Source: Kingdonia uniflora
Lineage: Eukaryota; Streptophyta; Magnoliopsida; Ranunculales; Circaeasteraceae
Length of the DNA: 64,000 bases
Assembly: GCA_014058105.1 (NCBI GenBank)
Contig: JACGCM010002659.1
Span: forward strand, 62,001-126,000
Direction: 5' to 3'
The position numbers were made by a program, and so were the translations under genes. The notes below the pieces were generated by a model. It was not told the origin of the DNA. It was given only the letters and a program-made list of their open reading frames with translations, and did no database searches. Of this stretch, positions 1 through 11,970 are shown piece after piece. The stretch's first letter is position 1. Each line of letters starts with the position of its first letter.

Positions 1-59
1 GTATTTTTGGAAGTAAAAACCAATATAAGATAAATAAGTAAACATCAACGATAATTGCT

Positions 60-345
60 TCCATCATCTTTGCTTTCCCTTCAAAGTGTCCAGCTTATTT
101 TTTCTTCCACAGTACCCACCTGATCACATGTAGAGAGAGATTCCAAAAAAATTTCTCGATGTCCCTTTTGTGGCCCTGAACGACGACTTTAGCAACATAG
201 TGAAACTCGCACAAAAAGCCTAAGCTATATCAGATTAGCTGAGATGCTTCAATGGAAGTAGATGAGCTAGACTCGCATCCACGTTCTCACAGATTGAACA
301 CGTCCAATTCATATCCATCTCTCTCCGTAAGTATAATAAAGCCCA
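60..345 (-). mobile_element. Possible LINE-type fragment (zf-RVT-like and end of RT region)
   Basis: Read on the minus strand from about 318, a short stretch has the spacing CSIC followed by HLL that resembles the zf-RVT segment at the end of plant LINE reverse transcriptases. Around 125-60 a WVLWKKK-like motif followed by FEGKAK resembles the W-x-x-WK-x-RN-x-x-FEGK tail common in the same proteins. Both are interrupted by stops. No RT core is visible, so this is a weak call. If correct, it lies in the long intron after proteasome exon 5, or in DNA beyond it. Confidence 0.28.
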
Positions 346-1568
346 ATAAAAACTACCGCTTTCTGAATTTCCAGTTCGCCAAATTTGACAGGGCATTCCT
401 TAGATAGCATTTTTGTGGGGAATGGTGAAGGGTCGTGATGTGGTGAGAGCTTGCAAAGTACAACTGCTCATTCATCCAAAAGAAAGAGAGACAGCAAAAA
501 TGTTATTGAGGCAATGTTTTTAAATTTTGCGTGCGGGAACTCCATGAAAGGGTAGCTCTCACTGGTGCTTTTTATTTTTGCCATATGCACCCATATTTAA
601 TCTACCCATAAACTTACAGCTATGTTATGCTTCACTTCGATTTGTCCATGCTCGCCCAAATCGGGGCCGCACTTACATTCTGAATCATAGACGCAAATTC
701 TTTTACTTTCCTCTCAAATTGGTCCATAAAAAGAGGAAAAAAAGTCCCAATTATCATATCCTTTAACTATCATAAAACTCTGCTAATCTACCATGTTTTA
801 AACAGCAAGCATTATAACCGAGGAGTATATCTCTGCTGATGGTCTCGAGTTGCAACCAATATCACGCAAGAAGCTGACCTACATGCCATTTGTAGATCCA
901 TTACCTTAGCCCATAAAGCCCCCACTCTTTCTAATCTCCCTAGCCATTTCCATGACAAAGCATAAATTGCTTTGGTGAACATCTTCACCCCACCCACCCA
1001 CCCCCCCCCCCCCCCCCCCCCCTCCTCCACTTCTTGTACTTCGCTACAACCGGAAGTGTTCCTAGTAAGTAGTAACTAACGAAATGAATATATACCCCCA
1101 TTAAACTACACCTACAAGAAACAAGTACATGTAATCTAATGTATAAAAAATGTGGAAGAGGGCATAGCACTAAACAGTAGTCACGGATGTTTACCATTGA
1201 AGCTTTCCCACTAATCTGCAATCGCGATAAAAAGTTTTTCCACAAGCAACTGACTATTGGCGCAAAGGGCTTCTCTAGCCCAGAGATAATAGTTGTCATG
1301 ATCTTTACAGAACTCCGCCGGGCCATAATCTCAAGCTAATGAAACTTACTCTATAGCACTAAAACTCTGTTTCAATTGGGAAGCCCAAACTAATTATCTA
1401 AGTTGTGTCTATATGACATGGGAGAAACTTCTCCTAAACTTAACAATTAAGACTTGAATTAGAATGTGTGCATGGTGTTTGCACTTGTTTGTGGATGCGG
1501 GAAGAATGAAAAAATGTTCACTAAGAAGCAACGAATTGATAAAAGAAAAACATATTCATTAATAGTAC
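346..1568. other. Unassigned stretch left of proteasome exon 5
   Basis: No exon of the proteasome gene could be found here, although the next expected coding segment (EPIPVTQLVRE type) should follow exon 5 on the minus strand. The stretch contains a long poly-C run and a minus-strand open frame at 985-1326 with no recognisable domain. The simplest reading is a long intron that continues past the left edge; a truncated gene copy cannot be excluded. Confidence 0.5.
1001..1022. repeat. 22-nt poly-C homopolymer
   Basis: An uninterrupted run of C, preceded by CCCA/CCCC-type repeats. On the minus strand it reads as poly-G, which creates an artificial poly-glycine stretch in translated frames. Its length may not be accurate in the assembly. 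Confidence 0.9.
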
Positions 1569-3144
1569 CTTGTACAATCTGAAATATTGTTGAGCTTGTT
1601 TCCTACTTTTGCGGACCAATACTCGAGAATCCGGTCCCATCCCACTGCACGAGAAAGGCAAACAATAAGTTTACTAAACAGAAAATCACCTAGAAAGTTG
1701 AGACCAACTAACAAAAGACCAACCTGTATACAACTCCGATATCCGGTGTTAAAAGTTGTATCTTTTGAACCTGCAATCAATCAAATAAAAGTATGAGCAT
1801 ATAACGGAATTTTTTTGACTTGATACATAAGAAAGGAAATAACAAGACAGATGATTGCTATGCCAAAAGATGGAAATGTTATTAACAGAATGCAGACTTT
1901 TTTGTTTATCAGTTTTTGATGAAATAATAAACTGCAATAATCATTATCACAAACTCTTCTCAGAAAAGTTAAATGAGTAGTGTATAACTAAACTCACATC
2001 AACTTAAAGGACAAGTGAAGCGATAAAGATAAGATACTGGACGATAAAATAGAGCACCATTCACGACAGTATTTACTATACCACTCTAAACAGATCGTTT
2101 TTTGCCAGGCATTCCTGAAGCAAACACACTTCCTAGTTGACACCCCCTCTCTTTGTAGGGGGTGTTATCTTTTAGAATTTATTGTTCTTTAAAATCAGTA
2201 GACTTTTATCTACATATGCTGGTTGGTGATCTCCTAGGCACTGGGTACAGCCAAGTATGGGCAAAAAACTGATTTCATTTGTAACATGAACCACACATTT
2301 TCCTTATTTTTCTTTAAAAAAAATCTCCTCTTCTTGGTTGGTCGGTCGCCTAGAGTATTTCTTTGAAACTAGTTTCTAGTGTCACGTTATTTCATTTAGT
2401 GGGATAGTTATCATCAATAGGGTACCAAATGCCTCACACGCAAAACTAAAATAATAGAGAGAAATTATTATTTCACTCAAATCTCTCCTCCTCTTTCAAA
2501 TATTCAAACTTTCCTACATTTTGTCAAATCCCACCCAGGGGGGTTTAGTCAGTGTAGCGGAGAACAAAAATAGTTCTCGGTTTCTTATACGGTTTCGGTT
2601 TTACTTCCCCAATATCAATGTTTCCGAGTACTAAAAGAGACTCGTCAGATCATTTCAGCCTCAACTTTAAGAGCTCCAACTATCGAATTAATTAATAAAC
2701 GCATAGAAAGACTTCCAATTACAAATACCGAAATGAAATAAACGAAATAGGATAAAATCCCAGTACTACTACTACTCACAGAAGTCTCATCGACCAAAAT
2801 CGATGGGAGTTTCTTCTCAGTCGCGATAACTACGCCATTGGAAGCTGTAATCACAACCAAAACAACGCAACAATCAGAATTACTTACTCGTCAAAATCAA
2901 AATTAGGGCAAAAACACTGAGATCCAATAACTGATTAGAGATGATACCTTTGATTCCAAGAGAGGTTTGACCAGATCCGACTGCAGTGAGAGCGTGCTCG
3001 ATCTGAACTAGCTTCCCTGAAGGACTGTATCAAACACATTTGATTAGGTCATAATCAAATCACACAAACACAATCAAATCAGAAGACAAATGCATCAACA
3101 AACCTGAAAGTGGTGAGAGAGAAAGAGTACTGGCTGTCGCCCAT
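1569..3144 (-). CDS. PAB: 20S proteasome subunit alpha type-2, 5' half (partial)
   Basis: This is the alpha-2 subunit of the outer ring of the 20S proteasome core. Five minus-strand exons are readable: 3104-3144, 2948-3024, 2780-2844, 1724-1770 and 1569-1644. All have GT-AG borders and keep phase (102 codons). The protein starts MGDSQYSFSLTTFSPSG and continues through the conserved segments QIEHAL, GIKA.NGVVIATEKK and LVRKSRKQA, as in plant PAB proteins. The start is the ATG at 3144, which gives the family N-terminus. The remaining half (about 130 residues) is not found in the window, so the gene is cut by the left edge or by a very long intron. Oddities: Ser replaces the usual Phe in GPDFRVLV, and Gln-Gln-Tyr-Phe replaces Glu-Gln-Tyr-Leu. 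No stop or frameshift interrupts the visible exons, so I treat it as a gene, with a diverged copy as the alternative. Confidence 0.9.
2140..2165. repeat. Short G/C hairpin in proteasome intron 3
   Basis: Nine-base arms (ACACCCCCT at 2140-2148 and its complement at 2157-2165) are separated by 8 bases. It sits in the 1 kb intron between exons 3 and 4. No flanking terminal repeats were recognised. Confidence 0.6.
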
Positions 3145-4074
3145 AGCGTACGTTAGAGAGAGAGGCGCACGTTATGGAGAGAGAGTTCAGGTGTACGTTA
3201 GAGTGAGAGAATGAGAGAGTCGAAGAAGATGAAAATGTTTTTAAGACTCGGAAAGAGAACCCTTGCTCAAGAAAACTATGAGGCGGAGGCGGAGGCGAAT
3301 GGCAAGAGCTTCTCCAACAGAGGAGTAATAACTAGCATACCTCAAAACGGTGGGAAGACAATTGTACTTGTGTTGCAATATTTTCATAATTCCGTACTAG
3401 ATTTTTACATATTAAAACCAACACCAACTTTATGGATTGAGGCCAAGAGAAAAAACTACAGGGATTAATATACTATAAATATTAAGAAGAGTACACTGAA
3501 CTTGAATGAACTGTGAATTTATAAAAAAAAAGATTTCATATTCATCGAAAATTTACTACCAAAGCAACTCATTTTCATGTCACTCCTTTTTGATTTACCA
3601 ATTTGTTGAACTCATGTAAAACATAAAAAAAAATATTATTTTTCACGCAAAAACAAATTAAGTCAAATCAAGTTAATTGCACAAATAGAGAGGAGAAGTG
3701 TATATGAATGTACATTTTCAACAATATTTAATTTGATTATAGTCATGTGCGACTAAAGTCTCTCAATTTGATATGTTATCCCAGTTTGTATCTATGAATG
3801 ATTCTGATGGGAGAGAGAGCGATAGTGAAGCAGTATTTCTACTTTTTGCAAACAAAATTCGTGAAAATAAGAATGTAGTTTTTTTATATATATAAATGAA
3901 GAAAGAAGACGAAAAAAAAAAAGAAAAAAAAATTGTCCCGTACATTTATAAAACTATCATTGCAGTATAAACACACTTAGGCATGTAATCACGCTTATAT
4001 TTTGTAATATTTAATTGAACTCTAAACTTTTTGGCCAATTGGTATTATGAAAATACAAGACTTAAAGGCAGAAC
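3145..4074. other. Upstream region of the proteasome gene, no gene seen
   Basis: The region just upstream of the proteasome start is rich in GAGAGA repeats on the plus strand (3147-3215), typical of plant 5' leaders and promoters. A plus-strand open frame at 3211-3468 has no recognisable domain and starts inside this purine-rich leader. The rest is AT-rich with poly-A/T runs and nothing that I can assign. Confidence 0.45.
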
Positions 4075-5357
4075 TTAAATCACATTCTTGTGTGGGCCCA
4101 TCATCACCATCTCTAGGTTAGCCCCCACGCTGTTAGGCACTTGTGAAGTCTCGCCAACTGCAGAAGTAATCCCAATTTTTGGTGTCTCGTCCACCTTATC
4201 TTCTTCTGTGATGATGATGTCACCATCACTGTCATAAATGGTTGGCAACTCATTTAACTCTTCCTCGGGAAGATCACTAGGTTTCAACCTCTTCTTCCTA
4301 TGTGCTTTAGCTTGTTCACCCTTTCTCTTTTGTACATTCTCCTTTTGTTTTTGTTTTTGTTTTCTTTTTCCTTTTTCTTGGTTTTTTTATTTGTCCCCTC
4401 CTGCAGAAGCTCTAGAATTTTGTACTTTATCTTGTTGCTTCCTTTCCCAACAGGTTTGTTTGTGTCTTTCTTTCTTTTTTTCTTAGTTTTTTTTGCCTTT
4501 TTCCTTTGCCTTGGTTCACCACAATCAACAACAATTGGATTAGATGGCCCACTATTTTCATGTTGCTCAACAAAGTTACCTACAACTGGATTAGATGGCC
4601 TACCATTTTCATGTTATTCAACAAAGTTACCTACAACTGGATTAGATGGCCTACCATTTTCATGTTGTTCAACAAAGTCACCTACAACTGGATTAGATGA
4701 ACCACATACCTCATAAACTGGACCCCCAAACCTTAGACTTATATCAGGTGCCCTACATAACTCCACAATATCATCCAAGGTCATATTGTCACTTTCACTT
4801 TCAATTAGATTACTCATCTCATCGTTTGTTGGTCCACTCATATCAGTGCTTCTAGAATCACCATAATCATCCTCTGAATAACCAGAATCTTCCTCTAAAT
4901 CACCCAAATTTTATTTTAAATCACTAGTTAACCTTTATATATCAATCTCAACATAGATATGGTGATGGGTTACATGGTAAACTCCATTGTTCTCATCCAA
5001 TGTTTTATCATGTCCTTAGTTATTTAAGTAAAAGTGCACATCACCAACCCTTTCTACATCACTGTACTCCCACATTTCTATCAAGTCAGTATCAGTATTC
5101 ACAATGTAGTATTTACCTTGGAAGAGGGTGCTAAAATCAACAATATTCCCTAATGGAATCTCTTCCTGCAACTTACCCAAAGTCTCAAAGAAATACTCCA
5201 TCATAGTTATAATTAAAATTTGGTCACCATCAACCTGATCATACCCATGGGAACTGTCATTTAAATACAAGTCATGGGTGTACCCAATTACTTCACAGGG
5301 ATCATACCACTCCCCACCCCAGTGTACTATCATATTCTTCGTGTTCGTCCTAATCAA
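4075..5357 (-). pseudogene. MULE-type transposase N-terminal remnant
   Basis: Minus-strand frames at 5016-5357, 4614-4907 and 4075-4287 read as one degraded protein. The first contains a pattern (VHWGGEW at the start, GDVHFYLNN at the end) like the PB1-like domain that begins many plant Mutator-like element transposases. It is followed by an acidic Glu/Asp/Ser-rich region, a short tandem peptide repeat, a Lys-rich stretch and another acidic tail ending DGDIIITEED. Plant MULE proteins show this order before their WRKY-like and DDE domains, but no DDE or SWIM domain follows here. Stops and frame changes separate the pieces. It is a truncated remnant. The family call rests on pattern recognition only. 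Confidence 0.5.
4536..4698 (-). repeat. 51-bp tandem repeat in the MULE remnant
   Basis: Three full copies (starting at 4536, 4587 and 4638) and a partial fourth (4689) of a 51-bp unit. It stays in frame on the minus strand and encodes a 17-residue unit of the type NPVVGNFVEQHENGRPS. Copies differ by a few substitutions only. Confidence 0.9.
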
Positions 5358-5473
5358 ATTAGAAAATTAACACTAATATTTAATGGTGCAAAAATGTAAA
5401 ACAATTACAAACAAACCCTCATTTTATACAAACACTAAATCATAATAATAATTATTAGGAAAGAGTCTACAGT

Positions 5474-5646
5474 TGATGGGTCTTCTTAGAGATTAGTTTT
5501 ACTCTACTAGGACTCGTGTTTATCTATCCAACTATTTTGATATATCCCATCTAGGATTGTAGCTTATCTTGTAAACTCATAAAAGACTATATAACTCCAT
5601 GAGACATCTATAAACTGTAAGACAATTATATACTTTAAATCTTTCA
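5474..5646 (+). mobile_element. Probable 5' LTR of copia element 1
   Basis: The stretch begins TGATGGGTC and ends TTTCA. It is followed at once by TGGTAACAGAGCT (5647-5659), one base off the TGGTATCAGAGC primer-binding site used by many plant copia elements (initiator Met tRNA). No matching 3' LTR was found after the RNase H domain, so the left border is inferred only from the TG start. Confidence 0.55.
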
Positions 5647-5712
5647 TGGTAACAGAGCTATAACACTCCAACGAGTATTTCCCGATCCCAATTTTTTTTT
5701 TCTCTCTGATAA

Positions 5713-8690
5713 ATGACAATTGATTTGCCAATTTCTTCTTCCCCATTCAACTTTCCCAATATCTCTCATCTTATCTCCATCAAACTTACCGATACCAACT
5801 ATCTCTTATGGCAAACACAAATCAAACCTTTTCTTATAGGACAAAATTATTGGCGTTTCGTGGATGGATCTGAAGGATGTCCCGCCCAATTTATCAAATC
5901 TTCCGATGGCAAAATAGATCAAATTAACCCTACTTATACAATATGGTACCGCACAGATCAGACTCTTGTCAGTCTCATTAATGTCACTTTATCTGTAGAC
6001 ATCCTTACCCAAGTTGTTGGTCTCTCAACTTCACGTCAGATTTGAGAATGTCTTAAGGACAATTTCTCTCAACAATTTATAGCGAATGCTACACACCTTC
6101 GATTCTAACTTTTGTCTCTTTCTAAAGAAAATAAGTCTCTCTCTGACTATTTGCAACATGCTAAGTCTTTATCTGACTCTCTTGCCGCTATCAACAAACC
6201 TATGTCTAATAACGATCTTGTAACATCCGTTCTTCGTAGTTTAGGACCAGATTATTTTATGCTAGTTACCGTCATTCTCAACTTCCCTCCACTTCCCAAA
6301 TTTTCAGATCTACGCTCTCGACTTCTAACCTTTGAATCTCAAATTAAACCTCACAACAACATCAATGTCGAATCCACCCAACCCACAGCCTTAATCTCTT
6401 TTCGCGGTGGCCAACAATACAATAATTATCGGTTTAATCGTGGGGGACCCACTGGTCGTGGTAAACCTAATTTTTATGATAATTATCGATGAGGATATCC
6501 CCGTGGTGGATATGGTTGGGGTTATAGAAGTCGTGGTGGCTACAATCGTGGTCGTGGCAATTATGGATATGATACACGCGGTAGCTTGGGCTATGATAAT
6601 CGCAACACTCAACAAGGTCTTTTCAGTCTGTCCCCTTCACATGATCAGTGCCCATGTCCAATTTGCCATCGATTTGGACACATTTCTAGTGCGTGCAATC
6701 TGCGATATCGAAACACAGATGATAATATGTCGTTTACCTTTGCCGGTCTTCAGATCTCTAATCCCGTTGATGCAAACTGGTACCCAGATTCAGGTGCAAC
6801 TAGCCATATGACTGGAGATGCTCGGCAAATGACCCAACATTTTGAATATGGTGGTAATGATCAGATCTTCTTAGGGAACGGTGAATCTCTTCCCATTGCA
6901 CATTCTAGTACTCTTCCTCTTTACTCTGGTTCTTCGCCATTTCGTCTCTCTAACGTTCTTCATGTTCCTTCTATGACCAAGAATTTATTATCTGTCGCGC
7001 AATTTACTCGAGATAACAATGTTAGCTTTCTTTTTCTTCCATGGGGATTCATTATTCATGATTTACGAACTGGTTCTATTCTTTTTCAGGGCCCATGTGA
7101 ACGTGGTCTTTATCCCATCAAACCAAATTCCTCTCATCATGCTCTCTCAGTATCTCGTGAACCTTCTGCCATGTGGCATCATCGCCTTGGACATCTGTCG
7201 TTGCAGATTTTACGTGTTTTAGCCTCTAATAAATGTCTAGGATCATCCTTTAATATTTATCGCTTTGGTTTTTGTAAGTACTGTCTGCTAGGAAAGTCTA
7301 CGCGACTTCATTTTTTTATTAATAAATATTGTTCCTCTGCACCTTTTTCTCTTGTTCACTCTGACGTTTGGATGTCGCCATTTGCTTCCGTCTCGGGTTT
7401 TAGATATTACGCCTTGTTTACAGATGATCATACAAGACATACATGAATTTATCCTATGAAAAAGAAATCTGAAGTGTTTACTCATTTTTCCAATTTTATT
7501 GTTTTTATTGAGAACCAATTTTCTTCCTCCGTAAATTTTTTTCAGAGTGATGATGGTCATGAATTTGATAATGGCCAGTTTCATAATTTTGTGCTCAAAA
7601 AGGGATTCACTTAGAGTCGTGCAGATACATCTATGTTTGGATTTACTTAGAGTCGTGCAGATACATCTATGTTTGTCTTTCGTCGCTCCAATACAATAAT
7701 GGTTTTATTATTATACGTTGATGACATCGTATTGACAGGTAACTCTCTGACTCTCATCCATTTATTTATTGCCACTCTTTCAAAGGTATTTGATATCAAA
7801 GATCTCGGCAAGTTGCATTATTTTCTAGGGGTCGAAGTGACATCCCAGTCGAATGGTGTGCATATTTCTCATACTAAGCACACACTTGATTTGTTACGAC
7901 GAATGAATATGGTTAATTGCAAGCCTTGCTCGACTCCAATTTCTTCTAGCACTCGGCTTTCATTGTTAGATGGAACTTCCTTAACTGACCCAACTGAATA
8001 TCGCAGTATGGTTGGTGTTCTCCAGTATCTCACACTTACACGGCTTGAAATTTCCTTCGCAGTGAATCATGCTTCTCAATTCTTGAGTTATCCTCGAGAA
8101 CCTCATTTAACAGCATTTAAAAGGATTTTACGCTATTTGAAAGGCACCATTGGTTACGGTCTTTCATTACAGCGATCTGCGGGTCTAGTTCATCTCATTG
8201 CCTTTTCTGATGCCGATTGGGACAGCTGTCCTGACACTCGACGCCAACGAGTGGTTATTGTTTATTTTTGGGTTCTAATCTGATTTCGTGGTGCTCTAAG
8301 ATACAACCTACAATATCCAAGTCCAGTGCCGAATCTGAATATCGCGCTCTATCGATTGCATGTGCTGAAACAGTATGGGTTCGTTATCTTCTTAGAGATC
8401 TTGGTATTTCTTTTCCTGGTCCAATCACATTGTTATGTGATAATTTAAGTGCTACGCCCATGGCTGCTAATCCAGTTTTCCATGCTCGAAGAAAACACAT
8501 TGAGTTGGACTACCATTTTGTACGAGAACGAGTTTCACGCGGTACCTATCGCGTTCGGTTTCTCTCTTCTCAAGATCAGCTAGTAAACATTTTCACTAAG
8601 GGTCTCTCATCCTCGCAGTTTTCTTTTCTTTCATCCAAACTTTTCTTTTATCCAAACTTAGCAAACAATTGGGATCCTTCTAGCAACGAT
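5713..8690 (+). pseudogene. Ty1/copia gag-pol, decayed and internally deleted (element 1)
   Basis: One frame runs through gag (5713 onward), Gly/Arg-rich nucleocapsid (6380-6610), a CPIC-x-FGH zinc-knuckle-like motif (about 6655-6695), aspartic protease (YPDSGATSHM near 6781), GAG-pre-integrase (MWHHRLGH, about 7170) and the start of integrase (VHSDVW; SDDGHEFDNGQF). It then passes straight into the reverse transcriptase second half (LLLYVDDIVLTG at about 7700) and RNase H (SDADW; SSAESEYRAL; LCDNLSA). In-frame stops lie near 6043, 6107, 6490, 7444 and 7611. A frameshift near 8270 splits RNase H. The end of integrase and the first half of RT are missing. The similarity ends near 8690 without a polypurine tract or 3' LTR, so the element is truncated and cannot be autonomous. 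Confidence 0.93.
7603..7674 (+). repeat. 36-bp tandem duplication at the integrase/RT deletion joint
   Basis: Two adjacent 36-bp copies (7603-7638 and 7639-7674), differing at one base, lie exactly where the integrase reading stops and the second half of RT begins. The repeated unit encodes the RT-side peptide GFT-stop-SRADTSMF. Confidence 0.93.
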
Positions 8691-10110
8691 GATGTTGTAG
8701 AGAGAGAGGCAATTGGTTTCTTCGAGCAAGTTCCTTTAAACATCTCGTCGGTTTCTTCAACTGGGTTTCTTCAAGCAGATGGGGTGGGTGCAATGAGGGG
8801 AAGAAGAAGTCTTTCATGTTCAGTTTCCTATTTTATCACAACCGTCCAATCCAACGGTAAATGGTTTACAAGTGTTGGGAATAAGGGTACTTTGGGCATT
8901 ATCAAAATAAGCTTATGGTCAATTCGGGTCAAATTGAGTTAACATAGTCAAAGCTTGGTCCAACCGACTGTTGAGGGATCGACCACAATATTTGGCACAT
9001 AGGGGGGGGATCGCGAATATCCATGCTTAAATGGGTGGTAAATTCTAAAACACCATTATCTTTTTTATTACTCTACCGTGTGGAAAACTAAAATTTGTTC
9101 TCGTAGTTATTAAATTACTAAATAGGCTATCAACACATTGTAATCACTATCTCTATAACTTTACTAAACTGTTATATGTGTATAGGGGGTCATTGGACAA
9201 CTTTTTTGACAATGAAAATGGAGCGCTATGTTGTCATCGGGGGCGATTCGAGAGTTACGCATTTAAATGGATACAAGATGAATGGTGAGTATTTTGTTAG
9301 TCTAATTTGATTATACCCCCTAAAAAATGTAACGTTTATGTTATTTTGCCCTCAAATTAAACCGTTTGACTGGTCAAAGTAACATTAAGTAATCAGTATG
9401 TTAATTTAAAATTAATAAAAAATCGTGTTACTTCAATCAGAGTCATACTTGGGTCACCACAAGTGGGCTAGGGCTGCCTAACTTTATATTAAACATCTAC
9501 ATATGTAAGAGGCCAATCGATTTACCCAGGTTCCTATTCAGAAAAATAAAACCCAAAAAACAATCTCCCCCGTCAAAGCTTCAGTTCTATGGATCTCATT
9601 TGTTTGTTGAATGTTGTTTATAATTTCGATAAAATTAATCAAGGGGCATCATTTTACGTGTGTTGGTCGTTGCGATAACATTCATCAGTTCATCAACTGT
9701 ACTCGTAAAATTATATGAAAAAACTTTTTCTAAAATTTACAAATCTAAATTTCACTTATTACTTTAGATATGCTATGTAAGGTGATAGATAGTTGGAGAC
9801 ATCACTCTTTCAAAAAAACAATTGGGGATAAAGTCAAATTAACCTTTTGCTTTACATCTCTATTTATTTTACTATCATTTTTTATACAACATCTATAGTA
9901 CTAAATCAATTATTATTATGTGTTTTAGTTATTGTGACAGACAGTTTTTACAAACTGTACGTTTGTGAGCCACATTTTGTGATGGGTTTAGCTTGACATA
10001 CTACCACCTGTCAAAATTTTGCAAGAAGCTTTGATAAATGGGTAATGTATTCAACATGTTTTAGAATATCTTCATTTGATTTTAAGTGATAAAATTTTCA
10101 TTTTTCAATT
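8691..10110. other. Unassigned AT-rich DNA
   Basis: No coding similarity was recognised. A G-run (GGGGGGGG) at about 9002 and a similar phrase around 9238-9275 (GGGGGCGATTCGAGAGTTACGC) suggest a loosely duplicated segment. The rest is AT-rich intergenic-type sequence. Confidence 0.4.
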
Positions 10111-10434
10111 TTGGAGTTTTGGCGTCAGTATGTTAAGTGTATCCCGTTCTTATTAAACGTTGTTTTACCAGGTATTGAGAAGATAATTGAATCATCAGAT
10201 TATGACGACGTGAGTTTTAAAATCATCATGGTAAGAAATAAGAAATCTAGGAAAAATGTTGAACTTGACGTGATCGCGTTCACTGTCGATAATCATATTA
10301 CATGCCAAGACAAATCTATAGGAGACATAGTATCTATTGGATCTACTTGCGGGAAACCAAAAATGCAATTGGAAACTCTAGTTATAAAGCATATAAGAAA
10401 ACATAAAAGACAATTAACATATACTGATGTTTGA
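10111..10434 (+). other. Open frame of unknown nature
   Basis: An open frame of 107 codons without an ATG at its upstream end. It is Lys/Ile-rich, includes the segment VELDVIAFTVDNH and ends KRQLTYTDV before TGA. I recognise no domain. It could be an exon of an unannotated gene, a transposon remnant or chance. No partner exons with splice sites were found. Confidence 0.15.
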
Positions 10435-11664
10435 AAATTATAGAATATTGGACGGGGGAAACATTGATTGTATTATCTCTCACTCAATTTCATTTATTTC
10501 AATGAATTTTAACAAACAATTTTATTTGACACTTATGGATTTGCTCAATCGCTTATATTAATTATGGATTAGCATTAAGTTCTGATTAGTCAAATAGTAA
10601 AATTGAAAAATTAGTCTCTTGCAAAACCATATTATGGCTCTTTCCTTTAAAACCCCATTCACAGTATTTGTTATTAACAAAATTAAAAAATACTCACACT
10701 CTACATGCTCTCTCTTTCTCTCAAATGCACAATAGAAGATGATAATAGTTTCATCTTTGGCCTAGGTTTCTACAGTCCGAGATCTGAATAGAAAACAAAA
10801 AAAGTATTAAGATTAAAAAAAGTAGCATTAAAGGTGATAATGATGATTTTGAGTGTATTTTAACATCTATGGATTATATGAAACTCAAAACTTACCCATG
10901 GACCTATTTATCGTGGCGCGAGCACAAGTCGTACTGATTGAACTTAACTGTTAATGAGGTTCATGCCCCTCTTGGAGTAGTACACCATTAGTGTACCCTC
11001 TACTATAAATCCCAACTTCTACATATCTTAATATCGAGTCAGGAATATTCTCTTAAAGTATATGATTATGGTTTCATCATCAGTGCTACAGTGTGAGAGA
11101 GAAATTTCATAAAGAGATATCCAGGATTTAGATGGAGAGATGGAGGTTTTTTTTTCGCAAAGAGTTTTTTTGTCTTTAGAGGGGGGGGGGGGGGGTAAAT
11201 ATATTATTAAGTGATGGGGAGTGGTTTCGTAGGAGTAAAATTGGTTTTGCACGTTGTTTTGACTTTAATTATACTACATCATTAATAATTAAAATATTTG
11301 GACTGAGCAAATCTAACGGCTTTCGTAGATGGTGTGTTATATTCATTAATAAAATTGTTTATTTATGTATGTATTAATTAATATATTTATTTTTCAGTGG
11401 CTTGTTTTGCAAACAAGGGTATAACAATATCAAGTAACTATGATTTACGCGATCCCGATATGCGCAAGTAGCAACTTTATTTCTCACATAATAGAAAAAG
11501 TTTACTCAATTTTTATTTTTGGCTAATATTTTGTGTTTGAAATTGCAGAAAGTTTTCCAAGGTCTAAAAAGGGTAGAATCGAGGATCGCTACTTTTTCAT
11601 AATTAAACTTTTATCTTCAAAGTATTTTTAAACTTGAGCTTATAGTTCCAAATACAAATGCAAA
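10435..11664. other. Unassigned AT-rich DNA with poly-G tract
   Basis: No genes recognised. A 15-nt G homopolymer lies at 11181-11195. Microsatellite-like purine tracts and long A/T-rich stretches make up most of it. Confidence 0.45.
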
Positions 11665-11970
11665 TAGGGATGACAATTTGACCCGCCCCGCCCCGAACGG
11701 GGCGGGTTTGGGATATGCTAACCGGGTATGGGGGCGTGTATGAGATGTATAACTAAAATCCGTGGGGAAGTGGGGCAGATTTGGGATTACCTTAAAAAAA
11801 TTGTACCCGCCCCGCCCCACCCAATTTAAATTGTTTATTATTATTACCTTTAAATGTATAAAAAAAAACCTAAATAAGAGAGTTGTTTTATTAAAAAAAT
11901 AGTTTTATTAGTTAAATGGGGCGGGGGTGAGATTTAGTTTTATAATGTGTGGGTGGGGATGGGGATCCCC
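11665..11970. mobile_element. GC-rich dispersed repeat, possible hAT-type non-autonomous element
   Basis: The left end reads TAGGGATGACAATTTGACCC. It is followed by repeated CCCGCCCC/GGGGCGGG blocks, including a 9-base perfect inverted repeat at 11687-11695/11698-11706, and ends near GGGGATGGGGATCCCCG. The left end resembles the terminal repeat of the element at 61635 (TAGGGCTGCCAATTG). I could not find a matching right end or a target-site duplication, so it is probably truncated. Confidence 0.45.

Noticed and set aside
812..1326. Minus-strand open frames rich in Gly
   Set aside because: The Gly run is only the translation of the poly-C homopolymer, and no domain is visible on either side.
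3211..3468. 85-codon plus-strand frame
   Set aside because: It starts in the GA-rich leader upstream of the proteasome gene, has no recognisable motif, and lacks partner exons.
4300..4500. Low-complexity T/C-rich tract as a regulatory polypyrimidine element
   Set aside because: It is fully explained as the complement of Lys codons in the MULE remnant.
4238..4716. Phe/Leu/Cys-rich plus-strand frames
   Set aside because: These are the antisense of the Lys-rich and repeat parts of the MULE remnant.
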